Shown in pieces: positions 25,763-34,934 of a stretch of 64,000 nucleotides of DNA. Both the position numbers and the translations under genes were made by a program. Position 1 is the first letter of the stretch; each line of letters starts with the position of its first letter. Under the pieces are notes generated by a model. That model did not search any database. It saw only the letters and a list, made by a program, of their open reading frames with translations, and was not told the origin of the DNA. The stretch lies in assembly GCF_030386795.1 (NCBI RefSeq), contig NZ_JANUQM010000022.1:61246-125245 (forward strand). Reading direction: 5' to 3'. The stretch comes from Streptomyces sp. S.PNR 29. Its GTDB lineage: Bacteria; Actinomycetota; Actinomycetes; Streptomycetales; Streptomycetaceae.

Positions 25763-27910
25763 ATGACTCAGACACCCACAGCTCACACCCCCGCGCAGGA
25801 GCAGGCGAGAGCACAGATCACCGTCCCCGCCCAGCACCCCATGGTGACCGTGCTGGGTTCCGGCGACTCCCTTCTGCGCGTGATCGAGAAGGCCTTCCCG
25901 GGGGCCGACATCCACGTCCGGGGAAACGAGATCAGCGCGGTCGGCGACGCCCAGGAGGTCGCCCTCATCCAGCGCGTGTTCGACGAGATGATGCTGGTGC
26001 TCCGCACCGGGCAGCCGATGACGGAGGACGCAGTGGAACGCTCGATCGCCATGCTCAAGGCGAGCGAGAACGGGGAGAGCGAAGGCCAGGAGACCCCGGC
26101 CCAGGTGCTCACACAGAACATCCTGTCCTCGCGCGGCCGCACGATCCGCCCCAAGACGCTGAACCAGAAGCGGTACGTCGACGCGATCGACAAGCACACG
26201 ATCGTCTTCGGCATCGGCCCCGCCGGCACCGGCAAGACGTACCTGGCGATGGCGAAGGCGGTGCAGGCCCTGCAGTCCAAGCAGGTCAACCGCATCATCC
26301 TGACCCGGCCCGCGGTCGAGGCGGGCGAGCGGCTGGGCTTCCTGCCGGGCACCCTCTACGAGAAGATCGACCCCTACCTGCGCCCGCTCTACGACGCGCT
26401 GCACGACATGATCGACCCGGACTCGATCCCGAGGCTCATGGCCGCGGGCACGATAGAGGTCGCGCCGCTGGCGTACATGAGGGGCCGCGCGCAGCCTGTA
26501 TTCACCAACGTCCTGACCCCGGACGGCTGGCGCCCCATCGGCGACCTGGAAGTCGGCGACCTGGTCATCGGCTCCAACGGAGAGCCGACCCCGGTGCTCG
26601 GCGTCTACCCACAGGGTGAGAAGGACATTTACCGCGTCACGGCCCAGGACGGCTCCTGGACCCTGTGCTGCGGCGAGCACCTGTGGACGGTCAGGACGCG
26701 CGACGACAAGCGTCGTAACAAGCCGTGGCGGGTCCTGGAGACCCAGGAGATGATCGGCAACCTGCGGGCGGCGCACGCGCGCCGATACGAGTTGCCACTG
26801 CTCACGGCACCCGTGCAACTTCCCGAGCGCGAGGTCCCGATGGACCCGTACGCGTTGGGACTACTGCTCGGTGACGGATGCCTGACCGGTTCCACCACGC
26901 CATCCTTCTCCACGGAGGACCCGGAGCCGGCCACGGCTCTGGAGACGGTGCTTCCCGATGTCGCGGTACGGCACCGTGGTGGTCCTGACTACGTGCTCAA
27001 TCGGGTCAAGGCACCGGGTGACGTGATCACGCTGGCGAATCCGGTCACTCGTGTGCTCAGGGAGCTGGATCTCCTGCGTACCCGCTCGCACACCAAGTTC
27101 ATCCCGGACGACTACCTGCACAACTCGGCCGACGTACGACTGGGCGTGCTGCAGGGCCTCCTCGACTCCGATGGCGGCCCCGTCACGCAGAAGGACCGCA
27201 CCTGCCGTATCCAGTACACGACGACGTCGATCATGTTGCGTGACGACGTGATCGCGCTCGTGCGGTCGCTGGGCGGTGTGGCGTACACCCGTCGGCGCGT
27301 CGCCGCGGGGCGTAAGCCCGGGCTGGCACAGGGACGTGACGTCGGTCACCGGCATGACGCCCACATCATCGACATCCGCCTCCCCGAAGGCATCGAGCCC
27401 TTCCGCCTCGCCCGTAAGCGCGACGAGTACCACGCGGCCGGAGGCGGCGGACGCCCGATGCGGTTCATCGACAGCATCGAGCCCGCGGGCCGGGAGGAGA
27501 CGGTCTGTATCCAGGTGGCGGCCGAGGACTCGCTGTACGTCACGCAGGACTACCTGCTGACGCACAACACCCTGAACGACGCCTTCATCATCCTGGACGA
27601 GGCCCAGAACACGAGCCCCGAGCAGATGAAGATGTTCCTCACCCGCCTCGGCTTCGACTCGAAGATAGTGATCACGGGTGACGTGACGCAGGTCGACCTC
27701 CCCGACGGGACGAAGTCCGGTCTGCGCCAGGTCCAGGAGATCCTGGAGGGCGTGGAGGACGTCCACTTCTCCCGGCTATCGTCCCATGACGTCGTACGGC
27801 ACAAGCTGGTGGGCCGTATCGTCGACGCGTACGAGAAGTACGACGACAAGCACGGCACCCAGAACGGCGCGCACAAGAGCCGCGGCAAGTCCGGGCACAA
27901 GGGGAAGTAG
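25763..27910 (+). CDS. phoH: PhoH family ATPase, interrupted by an intein
   Basis: The 715-codon frame encodes a PhoH protein of about 355 residues plus a 360-residue intein. The PhoH part has the N-terminal KH-like region, Walker A GPAGTGKTY (about residues 152-160) and, after the intein, Walker B FIILDEAQNTSPEQMK and TGDVTQVDLP. The insert splits the conserved MRGR/TLND sequence just before Walker B, so splicing should be needed for a working ATPase. PhoH proteins are RNA-associated ATPases; here phoH is followed 14 nt later by ybeY, the usual RNA-processing pair. The C-terminus is Lys/Gly-rich. ATG 25763 gives the usual streptomycete N-terminus. Confidence 0.94.
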   Translation: MTQTPTAHTPAQEQARAQITVPAQHPMVTVLGSGDSLLRVIEKAFPGADIHVRGNEISAVGDAQEVALIQRVFDEMMLVLRTGQPMTEDAVERSIAMLKASENGESEGQETPAQVLTQNILSSRGRTIRPKTLNQKRYVDAIDKHTIVFGIGPAGTGKTYLAMAKAVQALQSKQVNRIILTRPAVEAGERLGFLPGTLYEKIDPYLRPLYDALHDMIDPDSIPRLMAAGTIEVAPLAYMRGRAQPVFTNVLTPDGWRPIGDLEVGDLVIGSNGEPTPVLGVYPQGEKDIYRVTAQDGSWTLCCGEHLWTVRTRDDKRRNKPWRVLETQEMIGNLRAAHARRYELPLLTAPVQLPEREVPMDPYALGLLLGDGCLTGSTTPSFSTEDPEPATALETVLPDVAVRHRGGPDYVLNRVKAPGDVITLANPVTRVLRELDLLRTRSHTKFIPDDYLHNSADVRLGVLQGLLDSDGGPVTQKDRTCRIQYTTTSIMLRDDVIALVRSLGGVAYTRRRVAAGRKPGLAQGRDVGHRHDAHIIDIRLPEGIEPFRLARKRDEYHAAGGGGRPMRFIDSIEPAGREETVCIQVAAEDSLYVTQDYLLTHNTLNDAFIILDEAQNTSPEQMKMFLTRLGFDSKIVITGDVTQVDLPDGTKSGLRQVQEILEGVEDVHFSRLSSHDVVRHKLVGRIVDAYEKYDDKHGTQNGAHKSRGKSGHKGK
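26489..27568 (+). mobile_element. Class 3-type intein with LAGLIDADG endonuclease inside PhoH
   Basis: Residues 243-602 of the PhoH frame. Splicing blocks: Ala1 start (AQPVFTNVLTPDGWRPIGDL), block B CCGEHLWTV, block F EETVCIQV, block G LLTHN followed by Thr+1. Position 1 is not a nucleophile; instead Trp66 (B:12), Cys340 (F:4) and Thr358 (G:5) form the WCT triplet of class 3 inteins, in which the block F Cys makes the branched intermediate. Between blocks B and F is a homing endonuclease: YALGLLLGDGCL (intein residues 121-132) and LQGLLDSDGG carry both catalytic acidic residues, so it may be active. Codon choice is less G/C-extreme than in the flanking exteins, as expected for a mobile insert. 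Confidence 0.93.
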
Positions 27911-27924
27911 ACCAGCACAGCATC

Positions 27925-28422
27925 ATGTCGATCGACGTCAACAACGAGTCCGGCACCGAGGTCGACGAACAGGCGATCCTCGACATCGCCCGCTACGCGC
28001 TCGGGCGGATGCGCATCCATCCGCTCTCCGAGCTGTCGGTGATCGTCGTGGACGCCGAGGCCATGGAGCAGCTGCACATCCAGTGGATGGACCTGCCGGG
28101 GCCCACGGACGTGATGTCCTTCCCGATGGACGAGCTGCGTCCGCCGTCGAAGGACGACGACGAGCCCCCGCAGGGCCTCCTCGGCGACATCGTGCTGTGT
28201 CCCGAGGTCGCCGCCAAGCAGGGCGCCGAGGCGGAGACCCAGCACACCATGGACGAGGAGCTCCAGCTGCTCACCGTCCACGGTGTGCTGCACCTGCTGG
28301 GTTACGACCACGAGGAACCCGACGAGAAGGCCGAGATGTTCGGCCTGCAGGCGGCCATCGTGGACGGCTGGCGCGCGGAGAGGGGCCTGACCGGCCCGTC
28401 CCCGGCCCCGACCGTGTCATGA
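27925..28422 (+). CDS. ybeY: Endoribonuclease YbeY (rRNA maturation)
   Basis: A 165-residue UPF0054 metalloprotein for 16S rRNA 3'-end maturation and ribosome quality control. The zinc motif HGVLHLLGYDHE places His119, His123 and His129. It starts 14 nt after phoH, and its stop overlaps the next gene by 4 bp, so phoH-ybeY-CNNM-yjbR is one tightly packed operon. Confidence 0.95.
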   Translation: MSIDVNNESGTEVDEQAILDIARYALGRMRIHPLSELSVIVVDAEAMEQLHIQWMDLPGPTDVMSFPMDELRPPSKDDDEPPQGLLGDIVLCPEVAAKQGAEAETQHTMDEELQLLTVHGVLHLLGYDHEEPDEKAEMFGLQAAIVDGWRAERGLTGPSPAPTVS

Positions 28423-29729
28423 GCCTCCCGCTCGTCTCCGGCGCCGTCGCCCTGGTCGTCGTCGCCTGGCTCGCCGCCTGCGCGGAGGCGGGCCTCGCGC
28501 GCGTCTCCAGCTTCCGCGCCGAGGAGGCCGTGCGGTCCGGCCGCCGCGGCAGCGCCAAGCTCGCCCAGGTCGCCGCCGACCCGACCCGCTACCTCAACGT
28601 GGCGCTGCTGGTCCGCGTCGCCTGCGAGATGGCCGCCGCGGCGCTGATCACGTACGCCTGCCTGATGCAGTTCGCCGGCACCACCGAGGCCCTCCTGGTC
28701 GCCATCGGCGTCATGGTCCTCGTGTCGTACGTCGCCGTCGGCGTCTCCCCGCGCACCATCGGCCGCCAGCACCCGCTGAACACGGCGACGGCGGCGGCGT
28801 ACGTCCTGGTCCCGCTCGCGCGGATCATGGGCCCGATCCCGTCGCTCCTCATCCTCATCGGTAACGCGCTGACCCCCGGCAAGGGCTTCCGCCACGGCCC
28901 CTTCGCCTCCGAGGCGGAGTTGCGCGCCCTGGTCGACCTGGCCGAGAAGGAGTCCCTGATCGAGGCCGAGGAGCGCCGCATGGTGCACTCGGTCTTCGAG
29001 CTGGGCGACACGCTCGTGCGGGAGGTCATGGTCCCGAGGACCGACCTCGTCGTCATCGAGCGCTACAAGACGATCCGCCAGGCCCTGACCCTCGCCCTGC
29101 GCTCCGGGTTCTCCCGCATCCCGGTCACCGGCGAGAGCGAGGACGACATCGTCGGGATCGTGTACCTGAAGGACCTCGCCCGCAAGACGCACATCAGCCG
29201 GGACGCGGAGAGCGAACTGGTGTCCACGGCCATGCGCCCCGCGTTCTTCGTGCCCGACACGAAGAACGCCGGTGACCTGCTGCGCGAGATGCAGAAGGAA
29301 CGCAACCACGTCGCCGTCGTCATCGACGAGTACGGCGGCACGGCCGGCATCGTCACCATCGAGGACATCCTCGAGGAGATCGTCGGCGAGATCACCGACG
29401 AGTACGACCGTGAACTCCCGCCCGTCGAGGACCTCGGCGGGGACCGCTACCGCGTCACCGCCCGCCTCGACATCGGCGACCTCGGCGAGCTGTACGGCCT
29501 GGAGGCGTACGACGACGAGGACGTGGAGACCGTCGGCGGCCTGCTCGCGAAGGCGCTGGGCCGCGTCCCTATCGCCGGGGCGTCCTCGGTCGTGGACCTC
29601 CCCGACGGCCGGGAACTGCGCCTGACGGCCGAGGCGGCGGCCGGACGCCGGAACAAGATCGTGACCGTGCTGGCGGAGCCGGTGGGCCCGGCCGGCCCGC
29701 CCGAGGACGAGGAGACGAGGCCGGAGTGA
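28419..29729 (+). CDS. CNNM/CBS-domain membrane protein (hemolysin C / CorC family)
   Basis: A 436-residue protein. The N-terminal DUF21/CNNM part (about 1-150) has hydrophobic segments (LVSGAVALVVVAWLAACAEA, LLVAIGVMVLVSYVAVGV, ARIMGPIPSLLILIG); then a CBS pair (about 205-325, with VMVPRTDLVVIE and VVIDEYGGTAGIVTIEDILE) and a CorC_HlyC domain. Family members are linked to magnesium/cobalt efflux. The ATG lies in an ATGA overlap with ybeY, and the stop overlaps the next gene (GTGA). The ybeY-CNNM order is conserved across bacteria. Confidence 0.92.
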   Translation: MSLPLVSGAVALVVVAWLAACAEAGLARVSSFRAEEAVRSGRRGSAKLAQVAADPTRYLNVALLVRVACEMAAAALITYACLMQFAGTTEALLVAIGVMVLVSYVAVGVSPRTIGRQHPLNTATAAAYVLVPLARIMGPIPSLLILIGNALTPGKGFRHGPFASEAELRALVDLAEKESLIEAEERRMVHSVFELGDTLVREVMVPRTDLVVIERYKTIRQALTLALRSGFSRIPVTGESEDDIVGIVYLKDLARKTHISRDAESELVSTAMRPAFFVPDTKNAGDLLREMQKERNHVAVVIDEYGGTAGIVTIEDILEEIVGEITDEYDRELPPVEDLGGDRYRVTARLDIGDLGELYGLEAYDDEDVETVGGLLAKALGRVPIAGASSVVDLPDGRELRLTAEAAAGRRNKIVTVLAEPVGPAGPPEDEETRPE

Positions 29730-30085
29730 CCCCCGAGCAGCTGCGCGCGTTCTGCCTGTCCTTCAACGCGGCCGTGGAGGACTTCCCCTTCCGCCCGGAG
29801 ATCTCGGTGTTCAAGGTGCGGGGCAGGATGTTCGCCCTCACGACGCTGGACGCGCGTCCGCTCACGGTCAACCTCAAGTGCGACCCGGAGGACGCCCTCC
29901 GCCTCCGCGACGAGTACCCGGGCCTGATCGCCCCCGGCTGGCACATGAACAAACGCCACTGGAACACGGTCACGGCCGACGGCGACCTCCCGGACGCCCT
30001 GGTCCGGGAGCTCATCGAGGACTCGTACGACCTGGTCGTCGCCGGCCTGCCCAGAGCCGACCGCCTCCGCCTCGACCGGCCCTGA
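29726..30085 (+). CDS. MmcQ/YjbR family protein
   Basis: A 119-residue CyaY-like-fold protein of the MmcQ/YjbR family. FPFRPEISVFKVRGRMFAL and the NKRHWNTV near the C-terminal third are the family hallmarks. It begins on a GTG overlapping the CNNM stop by 4 bp and ends the phoH operon. Some members are described as DNA-binding; the role is unproven. Confidence 0.88.
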   Translation: MTPEQLRAFCLSFNAAVEDFPFRPEISVFKVRGRMFALTTLDARPLTVNLKCDPEDALRLRDEYPGLIAPGWHMNKRHWNTVTADGDLPDALVRELIEDSYDLVVAGLPRADRLRLDRP

Positions 30086-30099
30086 GAGCCCGGGCGCCG

Positions 30100-32820
30100 T
30101 CACAGGTCCAGGTCGCGCAGCTCGGCCCGGCCCGTGACGCCCAGCTTGGGGAAGACCTTGTAGAGGTGGTAGCCGGCGGTGCGCGGGCTCATGGTGAGGC
30201 GGGCGCCGATCTCCCGGTTGGACAGGCCGCGCGCGGCGAGCCGGGCCACCCGCAGTTCCTGTGGCGTGAGCCGGGCCGCCGCGTCCCCGTGGCCATGGCG
30301 GGCGGAGGCGCCCGTGGCGCGCAGCTCGCCCCGGGCGCGGTCCCGCCACACCGGCGTGCCGATCCCGTCGAACAGGTCGACCGCGAACCGCAGCCGCTCC
30401 CGCGCGGCCACCGCCCGCCGGTCCCGGCGCAGCCGCTCCCCGTACGCGAGCGCGGCCCGGGCCCGCCAGAACGGCAGGCCGGCGAAACCGCGGTCCGCGG
30501 CGGCCCAGTGGTCGTCCAGGTCCCGCGGGTCCGTGTCGGGCGTGGCCGTCAGGAGCCGGCACAGGGCGGCCTGGGCGCGGGCCCACGGCAGTCCGCTGTG
30601 CTCGGCCCAGGCCGTGGCGCGCTCGGCCGTCCTGACCGCCGCCGCCCGGTCGCCGTCGGCCCACTGGGCCGACGTCAGGTCGGCGCTGCTCAGGCGGGCG
30701 ATGCGGCGGTGCCCGCGGGCCGAGCCCGGAGTGTGCACGGGCAGCAGCCGCTCGTGCGCCTCGGCGTGGTCACCGCGGCCCAGCGCGAGCAGGGCCACGG
30801 CCCACGCGGCCTCGGCGGCCGCCGCGCGGTTGTTCAGCGGCAGCGCGGTGGCGGACGCCTCGTCGGCATACGTACGGCAGCGGGGTCCGTCGCCGTGCAG
30901 CGCGGCGACGCGGGCGAGCACGGCCAGGGCGTCGGCGGCCGACACGGGGTGCGCGAGGTCCCGGGCGAGCCGCAACGCCTCGTCGGCGTGCACGGCGGCC
31001 TCCTCCAGCCGTCCGGTGCGGCACTCCAGGTCGGCCAGCCACAGCAGCGGCCGGGGAAGCAGCGCGGCGACGCCGGCCTCCCGGATCCGCTCGCACGCGG
31101 TCTCGGCGAAGTCGCGGGCCCGCAGCGGGTCGGGTCCGTCCCGCGTGATCGCCAGGGGCCACAGCCAGCGGTGGACCCGGCTGGTGCCGAGGTCGTCAGG
31201 GGCGGCTCGGAGGACCGCCCAGGGATCGTGCGGTGCTTCGGGCGTTCCCTCGTACGCCACCGCCAGCAGGCGCCCGTACGACCGGTAGCGCGCGTCCACC
31301 CGCAACTCCGCGATGCGCGAGGCGGCCTGCCGCACAGCGTCGTCGTGGCCGGCGTGCTCGCCGGCGTCGCAGGCCATGAACAGCAGGGCGGCCGCGGCCT
31401 CGGGACGGTACGGGGCGTGTGCCTCGGCGGCCTCGGTCAGCTTCCGGAAGGCGTCCTCCTGGTCGCCGCCGGAGTGGGCGATCAGGCCGTGGAGGCGGGT
31501 GAGTTCGAGAGCCCCCGCATCGGTCTCGGGGCCCGGGTCCGGATGCTCGACGGCTGCCGCGCGGGCCACGAGGCGCCCGGCCGTATCCGGGTGGCCCGAC
31601 TTCCACGCGGCGTGCGCCGCCGCCGCCAGGCGCCGGGTCCGGGTCCCCGGATCGGTGCCGAGTTCCGCGGCGCGGGCGAGGACCGCTGCCACCGCGGCCA
31701 GTCCGCCCCGCCCGGCGATGGCGTCCGCGTCCCGCTCCAGCGCGGCGGCCAGTTCCTCGTCGGGGCCCGTGCGGGCCAGCGCCCGGTGCCAGTGGGCGTC
31801 GTGCCCCGTCAGCACCTCGGCGAGCGCCAGGTGGGCGCGGGCCCGGTCCGGGAACGAGGCGTCCGCGTAGACCGCCGAGCGGACGAGGGGGTGCCGGAAG
31901 CGGAGGGCGGGGCCGGTGACGTGGAGCAGCCCGGCACGCTCGGCGGAGGCGAGCGCCACGTCGCCGGCCCCCAGCCGGGTCGCCGCGGCCAGCACCACGT
32001 CCGTACGGCCCCGGTCCTCGGCAGCCGCCACCAGCAGGAGCGTCCGGGCCTCGGCGGGCAGTGCGCGGGCCCGGTGGGCGAAGGCGTCGCGCAGCCGGGT
32101 GTCCAGGGGCAGCGGGCCGGGTGCCGTTCCGTCCGGCACGGGCAGCTCGGCCAGCGCGAGCGGATTGCCCTCGGCGGCGGCCAGCAGCGCGGCCGTGTCC
32201 ACGCCCCGCACCCCGCGCACGGCGAGCAGCGCCCGGGCGGCTGCCGGAGCCAGGCCCGCCAGTTCCAGGGCGGGCAGATCGTGTACGGCCCGGTCCAGTC
32301 CGGGCTCGGCGCGCGCGGCGAGCAGTGCGGCGACGCGCGCGCCCGGGCGGCGGGCGGCGAACAGGACCGCCGAGCGGGTCGGGGCGTCGAGCCACTGCAC
32401 ATCGTCGACCGCGAGCAGGACCAGCCCCCCGGTGGCCAGGGCCCTCAGCAGCGACAGGACGGCCGTACGCACCGCGAGTTCGCCCGCCTCGGCTCCCCCG
32501 AGACCCAGGGCGCCTTCCAGAGCGGCTCGTTGGGGCGGTGGCAGCAGACCCGTGCGGTCCAGAACCGGAGCCAGCAGACCCAGCAGGCCGCCGAAGGGCG
32601 ACGCCATGTCCGACTCGACCCCCGTGCACCGCAGCACGGTGGTCCCGGGATGCTCCCGTACGGCGTGGGCCACGGCGTCGTCGAGCAGTGCCGTCTTGCC
32701 GATGCCGGGCTCCCCGCGCAGGAACAGCGTCCGCCCGTGCCCGGCGGCCGCGTCGGCCAGGAGCCCGCGCAAGAAGGCCCGTTCGCTTTCTCGTCCGTAC
32801 ACCGTCCCTCGTTCCCCCAC
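30100..32820 (-). CDS. Large ATP-binding LuxR-family regulator (LAL type)
   Basis: A 906-residue regulator. N-terminal AAA-like ATPase with Walker A GEPGIGKT (residues 36-43) and Walker B-like LVLLAVDDVQWLD; a long alpha-helical TPR-like middle; and a C-terminal LuxR HTH (about 845-900, LTPQELRVARLAARGLSNRE). Such MalT-like LAL regulators often control adjacent sugar, lipid or secondary-metabolism genes. It diverges from the SDR gene with 139 bp between, its likely target. GTG 32820 is used; GTG 32802 is an in-frame alternative. It is convergent with the YjbR gene, 14 bp apart. Confidence 0.9.
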   Translation of the reverse strand: MGERGTVYGRESERAFLRGLLADAAAGHGRTLFLRGEPGIGKTALLDDAVAHAVREHPGTTVLRCTGVESDMASPFGGLLGLLAPVLDRTGLLPPPQRAALEGALGLGGAEAGELAVRTAVLSLLRALATGGLVLLAVDDVQWLDAPTRSAVLFAARRPGARVAALLAARAEPGLDRAVHDLPALELAGLAPAAARALLAVRGVRGVDTAALLAAAEGNPLALAELPVPDGTAPGPLPLDTRLRDAFAHRARALPAEARTLLLVAAAEDRGRTDVVLAAATRLGAGDVALASAERAGLLHVTGPALRFRHPLVRSAVYADASFPDRARAHLALAEVLTGHDAHWHRALARTGPDEELAAALERDADAIAGRGGLAAVAAVLARAAELGTDPGTRTRRLAAAAHAAWKSGHPDTAGRLVARAAAVEHPDPGPETDAGALELTRLHGLIAHSGGDQEDAFRKLTEAAEAHAPYRPEAAAALLFMACDAGEHAGHDDAVRQAASRIAELRVDARYRSYGRLLAVAYEGTPEAPHDPWAVLRAAPDDLGTSRVHRWLWPLAITRDGPDPLRARDFAETACERIREAGVAALLPRPLLWLADLECRTGRLEEAAVHADEALRLARDLAHPVSAADALAVLARVAALHGDGPRCRTYADEASATALPLNNRAAAAEAAWAVALLALGRGDHAEAHERLLPVHTPGSARGHRRIARLSSADLTSAQWADGDRAAAVRTAERATAWAEHSGLPWARAQAALCRLLTATPDTDPRDLDDHWAAADRGFAGLPFWRARAALAYGERLRRDRRAVAARERLRFAVDLFDGIGTPVWRDRARGELRATGASARHGHGDAAARLTPQELRVARLAARGLSNREIGARLTMSPRTAGYHLYKVFPKLGVTGRAELRDLDL

Positions 32821-32959
32821 CCCTGGAGGCTAGGGGGTGTTTCGAAAGTCCCGCACACCCCTGGCCGACACCAGTCGAAGTGACAGATGCCCGCGCCCGG
32901 CCCGCCGGCGGAGAGTCGTATGCGTACCGACCGCCGTCGCATGCCGAAGGAACTCCACC

Positions 32960-33877
32960 GTGTCAGCATCCTCGTTCAGCCGTCGTGCCGCGCTCTCGGG
33001 AGCGCTCGCCACCGCCGTGGGAGTCGCCGCGGCCCCCCGGTCCGGTGCCGCCGAGCGGGGCGGTGGCCGTTTCGCCGGGAAGGTCGTCGCCGTCACCGGC
33101 GCCACCTCGGGCATCGGCCGTGCCGCCGCGCGGGCCTTCGCCGCCGAGGGGGCCAAGGTCGGCTTCTGCGGGCGCCGCCGTGCCCTGGGCCGCGAGGTCG
33201 AGCGGGAGATCCGGCGCGCGGGCGGCGAGGCCGTCTACCTGCACGCGGACGTCCGCGAGGCGGAGCAGGTCGAGGCCTTCGTCGACGGGGTGGCGGGCCG
33301 GTACGGCGGCCTCGACATCGCCTTCAACAACGCGGGGATCGAGACCTCCAGGAAGGTCCACGAGATGAGCGTCGCCGAGTGGGACGACCTGCTCGCCACG
33401 AACGAGCGTGGCGTCTTCCTCGCGGTGAAGTACGAGATCCCGCACCTGCTGCGGCGCGGCGGGGGAGTGATCCTGTGCACCTCGTCCGCGGGCGCCGAAC
33501 GGGTCCGCCCCGGGCACGCGGCGTACGCGGCGAGCAAGCGGGGCGTCGAGGGGATCGTGCGGGCCGCGGCACTGGACTACGGTGACCGGGGCATCCGGAT
33601 CAACGCCATCCGGCCCGGCACGACCGACACTCCGCTGGTGCGGCCCGCCGGGGTGGCGGACGCCGACTGGGAGGCGTTCAAGAAGGCGTGGGGGCCGTTG
33701 AACGTGCCGGGACTGGGGCGGATGGCCACGGCCGAGGAGATCGCCGGCGCGGTGCTGGCCCTGTCGTCCGACGAGTTCCCGTACCAGACGGGGACGGAGA
33801 TCGCGGTGGACGGCGGCGCCACCGCGGGCGGTCCCCAGGTGTGGCCGCAGGGGTTCCCGAAGCCGCCGGGGGTGTGA
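32960..33877 (+). CDS. Tat-exported short-chain dehydrogenase/reductase
   Basis: A 305-residue classical SDR with an N-terminal twin-arginine type signal (SSFSRRAALSGALATAVGVAAA). NAD(P) motif TGATSGIG at residues 46-53, NNAG, and the catalytic Tyr-Lys in AAYAASKRG are all present. SDRs folded with cofactor are consistent with Tat export. The GTG at 32960 is preceded by GAAGGA; the frame is open upstream to 32837 but that part is Arg-rich shadow sequence. Control by the divergent LAL regulator is inferred. Confidence 0.85.
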   Translation: MSASSFSRRAALSGALATAVGVAAAPRSGAAERGGGRFAGKVVAVTGATSGIGRAAARAFAAEGAKVGFCGRRRALGREVEREIRRAGGEAVYLHADVREAEQVEAFVDGVAGRYGGLDIAFNNAGIETSRKVHEMSVAEWDDLLATNERGVFLAVKYEIPHLLRRGGGVILCTSSAGAERVRPGHAAYAASKRGVEGIVRAAALDYGDRGIRINAIRPGTTDTPLVRPAGVADADWEAFKKAWGPLNVPGLGRMATAEEIAGAVLALSSDEFPYQTGTEIAVDGGATAGGPQVWPQGFPKPPGV

Positions 33878-33912
33878 GCCACCGCGGCCGGGCTTCTTCG
33901 TATGCTCAGGTC

Positions 33913-34266
33913 ATGACCGACACCAGCGCGCTTGACCCCGAGGACCGCAAGATCGTGACCCTGGCCCGTTCCGCGCGGGCCCGCAACGGTGTGCCCGAGG
34001 GGGCCGCCGTCCGGGACGAGACCGGGCGTACGTATGTCGCCGGGACCGTTGCCCTCGACTCGCTGAAGCTCAGTGCGCTGCGGACGGCGGTGGCGATGGC
34101 GGTGGCGTCCGGGGCGACGTCGCTGGAGGCGGCGGCGGTGGTGACGGAGGCCGAAGGGGTGTCGGACGAGGACCGGGCCGCCGTACGGGATCTGGGGGGA
34201 GCGGAGACGCCCGTGCTGGTGGCCGGGCCTGACGGGGGCGTGCGGCTGACGGTTTCCGCGGGCTGA
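33913..34266 (+). CDS. Cytidine deaminase-like protein lacking zinc ligands
   Basis: A 117-residue protein with the cytidine deaminase-type fold signature (LARSARARNGVPEGAAVRDETG, then LKLSALRTAVAMAVASG where the active enzymes have a C-A-E motif). It contains no cysteine at all, and neither the CAE nor the PCxxC motif is present, so deaminase activity is very unlikely despite the usual product name. In other streptomycetes it lies directly before era; here amtB-glnK and a secreted-protein gene lie between. Confidence 0.78.
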   Translation: MTDTSALDPEDRKIVTLARSARARNGVPEGAAVRDETGRTYVAGTVALDSLKLSALRTAVAMAVASGATSLEAAAVVTEAEGVSDEDRAAVRDLGGAETPVLVAGPDGGVRLTVSAG

Positions 34267-34432
34267 GAGCCGGACGGCCGGGAAGTCGTCCGGAATTCAT
34301 CCTTGCCGTCCCTTGCCTGCGGGGCATCAATGGAACCGACGGTTTCTGATGGGCCGTCAGTTTCCGCTCGGTGCAGTGTGCCCGCACCCACCTGCCGGGC
34401 AGTTCCCCCCACGGAAAGGGAGCCGGAACCCC

Positions 34433-34909
34433 ATGACAGGCAAGAGAATCGCAACAGGTGCGGCACTGGCGGCCGGGGCCCTCGCGGTCGCCGGGCTCGC
34501 CCTCGCGCCCACCGCCGTCGCCGTCACCCCACAGACGGCGACGATCACCGCCGACTGCGGATTCTTCGGCGGCGGCGAGGCCACCCTGACGGCGACGCAG
34601 AACGGCACCGCCGCCACCCTCACCCTCAGCTCCGCCGCGATCACCGCGCCCGTCGCACTGGGCGCGGACTCGATCTCCTCCACGCTCACCCTGGTGAAGT
34701 CCGGCGGCGGCACCGTCGCGTTCACCGGCACGAAGAACCCGGCGATGGCCGCCGGTGCCCCCGTCACGGTCGGCCCGCTCGCCGGCACCGTGGCCTCCGG
34801 CGACAGCCTGCAGGCCTACGGCGGCTCGCTGCGGATGACGGTCTTCGGCATCACCATCACCTGCACGGCGACCGGGCCGCAGTCACCGGGCCCGTTCGTG
34901 TTCGACTGA
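34433..34909 (+). CDS. Small secreted protein of unknown function
   Basis: A 158-residue protein with a Sec-type signal (GKRIATGAALAAGALAVAGLAL, probable cleavage after ALAPTAVA) and a mature part rich in Thr, Ala and Gly with beta-strand periodicity and two cysteines (ADCGFFGGG near the start and ITCTATG near the end) that could pair. AAGGGAG lies about 10 nt before the ATG. I do not recognise the family; an Ig-like or adhesin-like beta sandwich is possible. It is convergent with glnK, 25 bp away. Confidence 0.7.
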   Translation: MTGKRIATGAALAAGALAVAGLALAPTAVAVTPQTATITADCGFFGGGEATLTATQNGTAATLTLSSAAITAPVALGADSISSTLTLVKSGGGTVAFTGTKNPAMAAGAPVTVGPLAGTVASGDSLQAYGGSLRMTVFGITITCTATGPQSPGPFVFD

Positions 34910-34934
34910 CCCGCGCGCGGCCGCGGCCCCGGTG

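Noticed and set aside
27569..27910. Second gene after the intein instead of the PhoH C-terminus
   Set aside because: The sequence continues PhoH exactly at TLNDAFIILDEAQN and stays in the same frame, so it is the C-extein.
29878..32883. A 1001-codon forward frame
   Set aside because: Antisense to the LuxR-family regulator gene, whose Walker and HTH motifs are unmistakable.
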